Source: Porticoccaceae bacterium UBA1117 (GTDB lineage Bacteria; Pseudomonadota; Gammaproteobacteria; Pseudomonadales; Porticoccaceae). From it: a stretch of 7,074 nt of DNA. The position numbers were made by a program, and so were the translations under genes. Shown in pieces: positions 1 to 6,418 of this stretch (within the stretch, counting starts at the first letter, position 1; the number at the start of each line of letters is the position of its first letter). The stretch covers positions 1 through 7,074 of the forward strand of contig DCBC01000111.1 of NCBI GenBank assembly GCA_002313335.1, read 5' to 3'. The notes beneath the pieces were generated by a model. That model did no database searches, was not told where the DNA came from, and worked only from the letters and a program-made list of their open reading frames with translations.

Positions 1-246
1 TGAACCTAAATGAAAGTAATCATCAATATTAACGTTAGACTTCTCATTTATTTCGGTTATTTTATGATGGCCTAAAACTTTTTTAATAGTAATACTGTCT
101 TCAGTAATAACAGCAAAAGCCATTGCTGGAATGGTATTTTTTACCATAATTTCGTTCGCAATTTTTTCAAAATCTTGTGCATTAATTTTTTGTACCGAAG
201 TCACTAAAATTATAATTAATAATATTTTTTGCATAATGTTTGTCAT
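1..246 (-). CDS. Secreted serine hydrolase, beta-lactamase/class C (PF00144-like) family, N-terminal part only
   Basis: The gene runs off the left edge; 82 codons are visible from the ATG at 246, or 78 from the in-frame ATG at 234. The second start gives a compact signal peptide (one Lys, a hydrophobic run ILLIIILVTSV, then INA|Q), so either start is possible. After it comes IPAMAFAVITEDSITIKKVLG, which matches the opening beta strands of beta-lactamase-fold esterases and peptidases (IPG-A-AVV-DG--V---G-G). The visible part ends in FHLGS, equivalent to the F-R-I-G-S of the SxxK motif, so the codon at 1-3 is probably the catalytic serine and the Lys lies outside the window. Such enzymes are periplasmic or secreted hydrolases of esters, D-amino-acid peptides or beta-lactams; the substrate cannot be read here. 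It is about 26% GC, rich in Ile/Lys/Asn, has no clear Shine-Dalgarno, and its signal peptide ends in AQ, as is common in Flavobacteriia. This suggests transfer. Confidence 0.72.
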   Translation of the reverse strand, partial: MTNIMQKILLIIILVTSVQKINAQDFEKIANEIMVKNTIPAMAFAVITEDSITIKKVLGHHKITEINEKSNVNIDDYFHLGS

Positions 247-316
247 ATTTTTGCTCACGTTTTTGTGTATGATCTCGTTGAGTGTTTAAGCATTAAAGTT
301 AGTAAATAAATTACAG

Positions 317-345
317 ATAGTAAGTCCGCTAGGACTTTCGCTCAA
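317..345 (-). promoter_or_regulatory. Candidate sigma70 promoter for the serine hydrolase
   Basis: Read on the minus strand there is TTGAGC (340-345), a 17-base spacer and TACTAT (317-322), four of six matches to each consensus box with ideal spacing. It would start a transcript near 310, about 65-75 bases upstream of the hydrolase start codons. The spacer carries the perfect inverted repeat AAGTCC-GCTA-GGACTT (322-337), which overlaps the -10 box by one base and could be an operator or simply a hairpin. This is inferred from sequence only. Confidence 0.3.
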
Positions 346-589
346 AGGTTTCACCCATAAACTGACCATTTGCATAGACTTTGTCTTTGCTCTTATGGCT
401 TCTATCTCTGGTGTTAGGTCTCATAAACGTCCTTGTTTATGAGGTTCTTTATCATTAGATAAAGGTGCATTTCTTAGGAAGGGATAACTCACTAAGCGTT
501 CCATCTGTAAGACGACGCTCGTTGACTCTTTAGATTCAAGTTATTCAATATTTTTGACTAACGCAAAACTACAGACCTATTTTTATAGG
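322..589. other. Hairpin-rich gene-poor segment, possible repeat element or structured RNA
   Basis: This part of the 481-base gap between the hydrolase and metY contains four perfect short inverted repeats: 322-337 (AAGTCC, 4-base loop), 420-443 (CTCATAAAC, 6-base loop), 447-464 (CTTTATC, 4-base loop) and 576-589 (CCTAT, TTTT loop). On the minus strand there are two mini-ORFs that overlap by ATGA: 504-421 (27 aa, from MERLVSYPFLRN to KQGRL) and 424-329 (31 aa, from MRPNTRDRSHKSKDK to GETFERKS). The first frame is open upstream to about 540. The second has a lysine/arginine-rich composition. Neither has a good ribosome binding site. I do not recognise a family. It could be a dispersed repeat, a decayed small gene with a frameshift, or an RNA; the base composition is closer to the host genes than to the hydrolase. 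Confidence 0.4.
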
Positions 590-664
590 CTTTGGTTGAA
601 GGGCACTCGTTCTGTATACTTATGCCTATAAATTAGAAATGGTAGTTATGGGGTTTTATGTAAT

Positions 665-706
665 AAAAAAACGGCACCTACAGTTATATGGAGGTGCCGT
701 TTTTTT
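665..706 (-). terminator. Strong bidirectional intrinsic terminator after metY
   Basis: Seven A's followed by CGGCACCT (672-679) pair perfectly with AGGTGCCG (692-699) followed by seven T's, around a 12-base loop: a 15-bp perfect stem with a U tract in either direction. It lies 21 bases past the metY stop codon, so its main job is to end metY transcription; it would equally stop anything coming rightward out of the 247-660 segment. Confidence 0.9.
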
Positions 707-727
707 GTTGCCGTTTTAGTAGAGGGG

Positions 728-1999
728 CTACTTTGCTGCGTCTAATGACTGCTTTATATCAGCGATGATGTCATCGATATGCTCTATGCCAACTGATATG
801 CGAACCATTTCTCGACTGGTTCCCGCAGATTTTAACTCTTCATCATTTAGCTGACGATGAGTAGTACTGGCAGGATGACAGGCTAAAGACTTAGCATCAC
901 CAATGTTGACTAAGCGTTTAACTAGCTGCAATGCATCAATAAACCTAGCACCAGCGGCTTCACCACCTTTGATACCAAAGCTTAAAATGGCAGATGGTTT
1001 TCCACTGACTACTCTCTTTGCTAACTCATAGTACTTGTCAGTTTCTAGGCCGGCATAGTTAACCCAGTCAACCAATTCATGAGAGGACAAGTATTTCGCA
1101 ACAGCAAGAGCGTTTTCAGTGTGCCGCTCCATGCGTATGGCTAGGGTCTCTAAACCCTGCAGAATTAGGAACGAATTGAACGGTGAAATAGCGGCGCCCA
1201 TATTTCGCAGAGGCACAACCCGAGCACGACCTATAAAGGCGGCTTCCCCTAGAGCGTCAGCATAAACCACGCCATGGTAGGACGGGTCTGGCTGATTGAA
1301 TGCAGGGAATCGAGGATGGTCCTTCCAAGGGAATTTACCTGAATCAATGATCACTCCGCCAACAGATGTGCCATGCCCGCCAATATATTTAGTGAGAGAG
1401 TGAATGACGATATCGGCACCTTGCTCAAAGGGTCGGCATAAAATAGGTGTTGCAACGGTATTGTCTACAATCACAGGAACACCATGCTTATGCGCCATGT
1501 CCGAAAGCGCTTTAATATCAACGATATTACCCGCAGGGTTGCCAATTGATTCACAAAAAAGTGCTTTAGTATTGTCATCAATCAAAGCTTCTAGCGCATC
1601 GATATCATCACCAGAGGCTAGGCGAGCTTCAATGCCTTGGTTAGGAAGGGAATGTGCAAAAAAGTTGTAGGTACCGCCATACAGCTGGCTGACACTAACA
1701 ATATTATCTCCGGCCCGAGCAACAGTTTGAATAGCGGCAGTAATTGCAGCCATACCCGATGCTACTGCTAATGCGCCAACACCACCTTCTAGTTGTGCCA
1801 TACGCTGCTCTAGCACATCATTGGTAGGGTTCATAATGCGTGTGTAGATATTACCTGGTTCTGCCAAGTTAAATAAATCTGCACCATGTTGGGTGTCTCT
1901 AAAGCTATAAGAGGTGGTTTGATAAATGGGAACAGCGACGGCCCGTGTTGTTGGGTCATCATCAAATCCAGCATGAATGGCCTGAGTTTCAATTTTCAT
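728..1999 (-). CDS. metY: O-acetylhomoserine aminocarboxypropyltransferase (O-acetylhomoserine sulfhydrylase), MetY type
   Basis: A 423-residue cytoplasmic PLP enzyme of the Cys/Met-metabolism family. It is expected to join O-acetylhomoserine with sulfide to give homocysteine (or with methanethiol to give methionine), bypassing cystathionine. Visible landmarks: the start IETQAIHAGFDDD; YTR at 52-54, which contacts the cofactor phosphate of the partner subunit; SGMAA at 81-85; VDNT with D179 for the pyridine nitrogen; HSLTKYIGGHG with the PLP lysine K204; and a C-terminal VRISVGIEHIDD with R400 for the substrate carboxylate. The roughly 20-residue stretch after K204 (FPWKDHPRFPAFNQPDPSYHG, 223-243) and the total length fit MetY rather than the ~390-residue cystathionine enzymes or MetZ. 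The ATG is preceded by AAGGA (2009-2013) with nine bases between. It is a single gene, transcribed divergently from the acyl-CoA ligase, and closed by the terminator at 665-706. No MetJ box or SAM riboswitch was seen. Confidence 0.95.
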   Translation of the reverse strand: MKIETQAIHAGFDDDPTTRAVAVPIYQTTSYSFRDTQHGADLFNLAEPGNIYTRIMNPTNDVLEQRMAQLEGGVGALAVASGMAAITAAIQTVARAGDNIVSVSQLYGGTYNFFAHSLPNQGIEARLASGDDIDALEALIDDNTKALFCESIGNPAGNIVDIKALSDMAHKHGVPVIVDNTVATPILCRPFEQGADIVIHSLTKYIGGHGTSVGGVIIDSGKFPWKDHPRFPAFNQPDPSYHGVVYADALGEAAFIGRARVVPLRNMGAAISPFNSFLILQGLETLAIRMERHTENALAVAKYLSSHELVDWVNYAGLETDKYYELAKRVVSGKPSAILSFGIKGGEAAGARFIDALQLVKRLVNIGDAKSLACHPASTTHRQLNDEELKSAGTSREMVRISVGIEHIDDIIADIKQSLDAAK

Positions 2000-2008
2000 G
2001 GAACAGTG

Positions 2009-2013
2009 TCCTT
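2009..2013 (-). promoter_or_regulatory. metY ribosome binding site
   Basis: AAGGA on the minus strand, nine bases upstream of the metY ATG, supports that start. Confidence 0.7.
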
Positions 2014-2032
2014 AATTGTGTTTAAAGAAATC

Positions 2033-2062
2033 ATTATAGAACACTGCGAAACACTAGGCTAA
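2033..2062 (-). promoter_or_regulatory. Candidate metY promoter with AACACT repeats
   Basis: On the minus strand a perfect -10 box TATAAT (2033-2038) sits 18 bases from a weak -35 TTAGCC (2057-2062). Transcription would begin near 2026, leaving a leader of about 26 bases. The + strand sequence AACACT occurs three times across this promoter, at 2040-2045, 2050-2055 and 2063-2068; two copies fall inside the spacer and one just upstream of the -35, an arrangement that would suit a repressor or activator site. The box match is seen; the regulatory role is inferred. Confidence 0.4.
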
Positions 2063-2260
2063 AACACTCTTAGACCTGTTTAATATAATCTTAAAGCTAA
2101 TCGGAATGATGTTGGTCATAGTCTTAAAAAATAATTCACAGAGATATAGTAGTTGGAATTCTTCTCAGTAATAATAGAAGTCGTGTGACAGGGTTGTCTT
2201 ATAGTCATTACACTAGGTTGTCGAAAATGCGGATTGGCATAAAGACTACTATAGATGGCA

Positions 2261-2266
2261 TATAAT
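2261..2266 (+). promoter_or_regulatory. Possible -10 box for the acyl-CoA ligase
   Basis: A perfect TATAAT lies 125 bases before the ATG of the ligase. The nearest good -35 (TTGGCA, 2234-2239) is 21 bases away, too far for a standard sigma70 promoter, and the 17-base position reads CATAAA. It is therefore a weak call. The remaining stretch 2069-2330 shows no other convincing site, RNA or gene. Confidence 0.22.
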
Positions 2267-2346
2267 CCAAAGATTAAATAACGTTAGCCAAGTACTATTA
2301 TTTGCGAAATACATGTTGGTTAAATTTATTAAAGAGGGGCGTTGAT

Positions 2347-2382
2347 GTGAAAAGTTGTCAGCGCGCGATAAAAACTACGTAG
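2347..2382 (+). other. Possible 11-codon upstream ORF before the acyl-CoA ligase
   Basis: GTG at 2347 is preceded at seven bases by a strong purine block GAGGGG (2334-2339) and reads M-K-S-C-Q-R-A-I-K-T-T before TAG (2380-2382). The stop overlaps the ligase's own ribosome binding site AGGAA (2381-2385), so termination here could feed translation of the ligase. An ATG-TGA start-stop pair (2345-2350) overlaps the GTG. The arrangement is visible, but a real leader peptide is only a possibility. Confidence 0.25.
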
Positions 2383-2391
2383 GAAATTTTC

Positions 2392-3924
2392 ATGTCAAAT
2401 TCACAAGTAGCAAACATAGGTTTAGGTCAGACTATTTTACGCCGTGCCTTACTAACACCGGATGCTAGGGCTCTTACCTTTGAGGGTCAAACCTTGACCT
2501 GTGCTGAACTGGGTGACCGAGTTAGACGTTTAACAACAATTCTTCGTGATGGTGGTGTTGTAAAAGGAGATCGCATTGGCTACATAGGGCTTAATCATCC
2601 AACATTTTTAGAGCTACTTTATGCCTGTGGTTGTCTAGGCGCAGTTTTTGTTCCGCTCAATTTCCGTTTAACGGGCCCCGAGGTTCGGTTTATTGCCAAC
2701 GACGCAGATATCACGGTTATGTTCGTTGACGATATGTTGCGTCCCTTGATTGATTCAGAAAAAACTAATCTACACTGCAAACGCTATCTCACTATAGAGT
2801 CAGACGCGGATGGTTGGGAATCTCTAATACCATTGATGACTAAGGCTACGCCTGCAGCTGGTAGTGATCAGGTAGATGCTGATGATATTGCTTTTATTAT
2901 GTATACCTCTGGCACTACGGGGCTTCCAAAGGGAGCTATGCTGACCCATGGCAATGTATTCTGGAACAGTATTAACGTCTGCTTTAGCGAAGATGCTATG
3001 TCCACGACGACCTTAACCTGTGCTCCGTTGTTTCACATTGGAGGCCTCAACGTAACGACATTGTTGTCGTTGGCTAAAGGTATTGAAGTAGTTTTATTGC
3101 GTAGTTTTGATGCCGGCCAGGTGCTTGCTCTCATCGAAGAGCACAAGGTAGGCAGCATGTTTGGTGCTCCAACTATGTTCTTAATGATGGCGCAACATGA
3201 AAACTTTATGACGACAGATCTCTCCAGTGTAACGGCTTTGATTTGTGGCGGAGCGCCGGTACCAGTGCCATTAATTAAGACTTATGGTGAGAGAGGCGTT
3301 AGTTTTTGTCAGGGCTATGGGCTAACAGAAACAGCGCCATTTGCTAGCTTGTTAAGTAGTGATTTAGCCATGGCAAAGGTGGGCTCTGCAGGTAAGGCAC
3401 CTATGTTTACTGAAGTACAGATTGTGGATGGCGATAACAACCCAGTTGCGGCCGGTGTGCACGGTGAAGTCTGTATTAAAGGGCCCAATGTTATGAAGGG
3501 CTATTGGAACCGACCAGAAGCAACTGCAGAGGCCATTGATAAATTAGGTTGGTTCCACAGTGGCGATATTGGTTATCTGGATGATGAAGACTTCCTGTTT
3601 TTATGTGATCGTGTCAAAGACATGGTAATCAGCGGTGGCGAAAATGTTTATCCCGCCGAAGTTGAGAGTGTGCTTTACGGTCATCCAGCCATTGTTGAGG
3701 TCGCTGTTATTGGTTTGCCAGATGATAAATGGGGCGAAGCTGTTACCGCAATTGTTGTTTTGGAAGAGGGTGCCACCTTGGACCTTGAGGAGCTACGAGC
3801 GTTCTCTGGAGAATCTCTGGCACGCTACAAACAGCCTAGCCAATTGCGCTTTGTCGATATTTTACCGCGCAATCCTGCCGGTAAAGTACAGAAGTTCAAG
3901 TTAAAGGAACAGTTTGACTGTTAG
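2392..3924 (+). CDS. Acyl-CoA synthetase (AMP-forming fatty-acid/carboxylic-acid CoA ligase)
   Basis: A 510-residue class I adenylate-forming enzyme, which activates a carboxylic acid with ATP to an acyl-AMP and transfers it to CoA. All core motifs are present in order: the phosphate loop YTSGTTGLPKG at 171-181; FHIGG at 214-218; YGLTETAP at 309-316; HSGD at 389-392, whose D392 binds ribose; DRVKDMVISGGENVYPAEVE at 406-425 with hinge R407; and PRNPAGKVQK near the C-terminus, with K498 as the expected adenylation lysine. The protein is full length and has no signal peptide, so it is cytoplasmic. The medium length and the NFRLTGPEVRF segment (90-100) fit the FadD/cyclohexanecarboxylate-CoA-ligase-like branch, but chain length or an aromatic substrate cannot be decided. 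AGGAA (2381-2385) precedes the ATG by six bases. No beta-oxidation gene adjoins it: metY is divergent, a lipoprotein gene converges on it. Confidence 0.93.
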   Translation: MSNSQVANIGLGQTILRRALLTPDARALTFEGQTLTCAELGDRVRRLTTILRDGGVVKGDRIGYIGLNHPTFLELLYACGCLGAVFVPLNFRLTGPEVRFIANDADITVMFVDDMLRPLIDSEKTNLHCKRYLTIESDADGWESLIPLMTKATPAAGSDQVDADDIAFIMYTSGTTGLPKGAMLTHGNVFWNSINVCFSEDAMSTTTLTCAPLFHIGGLNVTTLLSLAKGIEVVLLRSFDAGQVLALIEEHKVGSMFGAPTMFLMMAQHENFMTTDLSSVTALICGGAPVPVPLIKTYGERGVSFCQGYGLTETAPFASLLSSDLAMAKVGSAGKAPMFTEVQIVDGDNNPVAAGVHGEVCIKGPNVMKGYWNRPEATAEAIDKLGWFHSGDIGYLDDEDFLFLCDRVKDMVISGGENVYPAEVESVLYGHPAIVEVAVIGLPDDKWGEAVTAIVVLEEGATLDLEELRAFSGESLARYKQPSQLRFVDILPRNPAGKVQKFKLKEQFDC

Positions 3925-3937
3925 CTTAAAAAGTTAC

Positions 3938-3968
3938 CAGGCCGCGGATATTGTGTATCTGCGGCCTG
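3938..3968. terminator. Shared terminator hairpin between convergent genes
   Basis: CAGGCCGCGGATA (3938-3950) pairs with TATCTGCGGCCTG (3956-3968) over 13 positions, one of them G-U, with a 5-base loop. It sits 14 bases after the ligase stop and 21 bases beyond the lipoprotein stop on the other strand. On the minus strand it is followed within four bases by five T's (in TAACTTTTTAAG), a better U tract than on the plus strand (ATATGTTATTTA), so it should end the lipoprotein transcript well and the ligase transcript less cleanly. Confidence 0.75.
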
Positions 3969-3989
3969 ATATGTTATTTAAACATTGTC

Positions 3990-4826
3990 TTAATCAACAA
4001 AAGAATACCCTGCAAATCTAGCAGGTGGTTGGCAATCAGCGATAGCATCAAACTTTGCTTGAATTTCGCTTCCTGTTGCAGCCCATGCCGCGTTACCCGC
4101 ATCAGCTTGCACCGTATTTCGATGAATATTTTTCCAGATGTAATCGAATGATGGATCAGGCTCATAGGATGGAACTTCTATACTGAAGTTATAAGATGTC
4201 TTTGGATTTTCTGATTGATAAGTATCCAGCCAAGGAGATAAGTCATTAGTAATCGTGTCTCTTAGCTGCTCGAATCCTTGCCCGTCGTTAAAGCTACAAA
4301 ACATAATATCGACGTTATAAGGTTTTTGATTTGGTCCAATATCATTCCACGGGTTTGACAGCTCGCGAGGTTGGAAGGCATAGAATCCAAATACGTTCTC
4401 GCCGTTTTCACCACCTAAGGTGAGAGTTTGAGAATGAGTAGATGCAAGTTTTTCAGCAGAGCCATTAGCCATCCACTTTTCCCATGCTTCATCTCGAAGA
4501 GCCTTACTTTTCCAGGCTACAGCCCAGATACCATCGTAGCCTTCATTAGGCATACTAGGTACATATCCAAAGCTACTGTACGGGACGTCTGTTGCATTAG
4601 CTTCTACAATCCAATCTGCCAAATAAGCAGCAAGCCCATCATCAGAAAAGGAATCACCATTTTCTACCCACAAGTAGTCAATATATCCCCCATAAGATGG
4701 ATTAGCCTCAGCCAATTCAGTCATGCTTGGTGTTGGATCTGCAACTACAACTTCTGCTTGAGCTTCGGTCTGATTACAACCGACGATAACGAGTAACAAT
4801 GTAAATAAAATGATTAGTTTTTGCAT
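3990..4826 (-). CDS. Hypothetical lipoprotein with two tandem copies of an alpha/beta domain
   Basis: A 278-residue protein whose first 17 residues are a lipoprotein signal: K3, a hydrophobic run, and the lipobox VIVGC with C17 as the lipidated residue. Residue +2 is Asn, not Asp, so the outer membrane is the likely home. After a short acidic linker rich in Pro, Glu and Ala (18-45) come two regions that align with each other: 48-151 (from YIDYLWVENGD to FGFYAF) and 170-276 (from YNVDIMFCSFNDG to FAGYSF). Shared landmarks are VPS (89-91 and 218-220), D-IW/DYIW (98-101 and 228-231), W--GS-like blocks (118-123 and 248-253) and the closing aromatic strand. The strand-helix pattern suggests a ferredoxin-like, dimeric alpha-beta-barrel fold (as in ABM or NIPSNAP-type domains), which is inference. 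C177 and C265 in the second copy might form a disulfide. The ATG has GGAA at seven bases. It follows imuB by 92 bases on the same strand, so readthrough is possible. Function not recognised. Confidence 0.8.
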   Translation of the reverse strand: MQKLIILFTLLLVIVGCNQTEAQAEVVVADPTPSMTELAEANPSYGGYIDYLWVENGDSFSDDGLAAYLADWIVEANATDVPYSSFGYVPSMPNEGYDGIWAVAWKSKALRDEAWEKWMANGSAEKLASTHSQTLTLGGENGENVFGFYAFQPRELSNPWNDIGPNQKPYNVDIMFCSFNDGQGFEQLRDTITNDLSPWLDTYQSENPKTSYNFSIEVPSYEPDPSFDYIWKNIHRNTVQADAGNAAWAATGSEIQAKFDAIADCQPPARFAGYSFVD

Positions 4827-4918
4827 AAAAATTTTCCAGTGGTTTGTTTATATATAGCAGATTCAGTATTGCATACTTTAATCTTAACAACTAGAGATGC
4901 AAATTTAGAGTTTTGGCG

Positions 4919-6415
4919 TTAAGCAAAAAGTCCATGGACAAACCATTGTTTGCTTGTGGACTCTCTAAATAGCCAGTACCGGGCGCCTTTACTGTCACAG
5001 GCAAGATAGTAATCGCGTTGCTGCTCGGACTGCCACCAATTACCACAGAGTCGTTCTGGACCACTGACAATAGTCAGTGGTTTGCGCCAATATAATTGTC
5101 GATTATGCAGTCTAACCGGCGCAGGTTCAGGGAGTAACCACAATGGTTTCTGTGTCTGACCAAGTTGTTGCTCAGAGCCTATTAATTTTTCAATAGAGGC
5201 TATGCTGCCAGCCAGCTCTGGGAGATGCTCGGCATTTATAGTGGGCCTTGATAAGGCCTCAATACCCAGGCGAGCATTGAGATTATCAATGAGCTCAGAG
5301 GTGTTTTCTTGTAGAGTAATTTGATCACCAAATAGATCAAAACTAAGTCCAGGCATAACCATGAATTGATCACAGAAAAGTGATATTTGCTCAATGCTTC
5401 TTGGTAGTTCTAGGCGCTCTAGCTTTAATCGGCTCAGGCTCAACAAGCTTGACCAGCCATGGTTGTTGCCAGATAGCGTAATCGACATTGACTGATGGTT
5501 ACCTAGTAGTGGCTCAAATTGCCAGACTAGTTCACGGCTATAGCATTGTCTTGTCATTAAATATTGGCACAGGCGCTGTAAAAGGGTCTTCATGGGAAAT
5601 AACAAGCTCTCTTTATTATATAGCCCCTGAGGGTTTTGGATTTTATCGTGAAATTCATTGGCAGGTTTAAAGTGTGTTAACAGAGAGGGTTTTTCACCCT
5701 GAAGTAGTTGTAGAGTGTTCATTAAGTCACTATTAAATCGCTGACTTAACGCGGACCGAGGGAGCGTCAGTAAATCGCCAATGGTGGCTAACCCTAACTG
5801 CTTAAAATTTTGCTGTTGTTTGGCGGTACTCGGTAGTTTGTTTAGCGTAGTGGCCACTAACGCATGTTGTATTTCAAGCTTGCTGGGTAAATAGTGATGA
5901 AATTCATGGCCGCAGAGCAATTTTGCTGCCATAGGGCTCTTACCAACACCGCTAACGGCGATAATAGATTGCGCTGACAGCTGGGTATAAAGTTTTTTTA
6001 GTAGGTTGTTATAGCCATTAAAAAGCTGAGCGCAGCCTGACAGGTCTAGCCATAAGCCATCAGTATCAACAATAACATTAGGACTAAAACGATAAGCGAT
6101 TAGAGCTAATTGTTGAAGTAACTGCTGTTCTTGGTGTGTGTTTTTTGCAAGTACCGTTAAGTCGGGGCAAATAGCCAATGCCGTAGAAAGCGACAGTAAA
6201 GGTTCAACACCCCAAGCTTTTGCATTGAGGTTACAGCAATTTATACGCTGGGCATTTCTTTGCACACTGGCAACTGCAACTGGGCCATCTTTTAGAGGAG
6301 TAATAAGGTTGGCTACCACCGCTTCAATGGCCAGCTGAGGTAAATGTATATAAAGCCAGATATCGTGATCTATTTGATGAGTCTGTTTTTGAATATTGGC
6401 TAAAGGCTCTTTCAT
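4919..6415 (-). CDS. imuB: ImuB, inactive Y-family DNA polymerase homologue of the SOS mutasome
   Basis: A 498-residue Y-family protein that, in known systems, bridges ImuA, DnaE2 (ImuC) and the beta clamp during error-prone translesion synthesis. From the ATG at 6415: the palm begins WLYIHLPQLAIEAV, where the Pol IV catalytic Asp8 aligns with H24; the second site SLDEAYLD aligns with DTDGLWLD (117-124), keeping one Asp but with G120 in place of the catalytic Glu. Loss of these acids is typical of ImuB. A helix-hairpin-helix follows (LPSTAKQ to LTLPRSALSQRF, 194-227), then the little finger, a clamp-motif region (QISLF 343-347; SFDLFG 358-363) and the conserved ImuB tail KPLWLLPEP (423-431), RDYYLA (467-472), WFVHGLFA (491-498). 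TTG at 6418 directly before the ATG is an alternative start. There is no Shine-Dalgarno; the imuA stop lies three bases upstream, so translation is probably coupled. The next gene downstream is a lipoprotein, not dnaE2. Confidence 0.93.
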   Translation of the reverse strand: MKEPLANIQKQTHQIDHDIWLYIHLPQLAIEAVVANLITPLKDGPVAVASVQRNAQRINCCNLNAKAWGVEPLLSLSTALAICPDLTVLAKNTHQEQQLLQQLALIAYRFSPNVIVDTDGLWLDLSGCAQLFNGYNNLLKKLYTQLSAQSIIAVSGVGKSPMAAKLLCGHEFHHYLPSKLEIQHALVATTLNKLPSTAKQQQNFKQLGLATIGDLLTLPRSALSQRFNSDLMNTLQLLQGEKPSLLTHFKPANEFHDKIQNPQGLYNKESLLFPMKTLLQRLCQYLMTRQCYSRELVWQFEPLLGNHQSMSITLSGNNHGWSSLLSLSRLKLERLELPRSIEQISLFCDQFMVMPGLSFDLFGDQITLQENTSELIDNLNARLGIEALSRPTINAEHLPELAGSIASIEKLIGSEQQLGQTQKPLWLLPEPAPVRLHNRQLYWRKPLTIVSGPERLCGNWWQSEQQRDYYLACDSKGARYWLFRESTSKQWFVHGLFA

Positions 6416-6418
6416 CAA

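Noticed and set aside
413..419. GTTAGGT, which fits the GTTRRRY core of an integron attC site, next to an AT-rich, possibly cassette-like gene
   Set aside because: No RYYYAAC partner at the right distance and no L'/L'' pairing around it, so it is not a recognisable attC.
564..571. TAGTTTTG on the minus strand, fitting the Bacteroidota -7 box TAnnTTTG
   Set aside because: It has no TTTG -33 box upstream and lies more than 300 bases from the hydrolase start.
605..620. Possible LexA (SOS) box, since an SOS-type operon is present
   Set aside because: CTG at 612 is not followed by CAG after ten bases, and the expected SOS box belongs upstream of imuA, beyond the right edge.
1404..1670. Open frame of 88 codons on the plus strand inside metY
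   Set aside because: It is antisense to a well-conserved enzyme and has no recognisable features; similarly for the antisense frames at 4428-4796, 5488-5670 and 6138-6338, and the +2 frame at 3635-3904.
2217..2345. A 43-codon stop-free stretch on the plus strand before the acyl-CoA ligase
   Set aside because: It has no start codon until its last eleven codons and no ribosome binding site for a longer product; it crosses the likely promoter.
3951..4165. Small overlapping frames on both strands at the end of the lipoprotein gene
   Set aside because: They overlap the terminator hairpin and the lipoprotein coding sequence in other frames; no ribosome binding site or conserved look.
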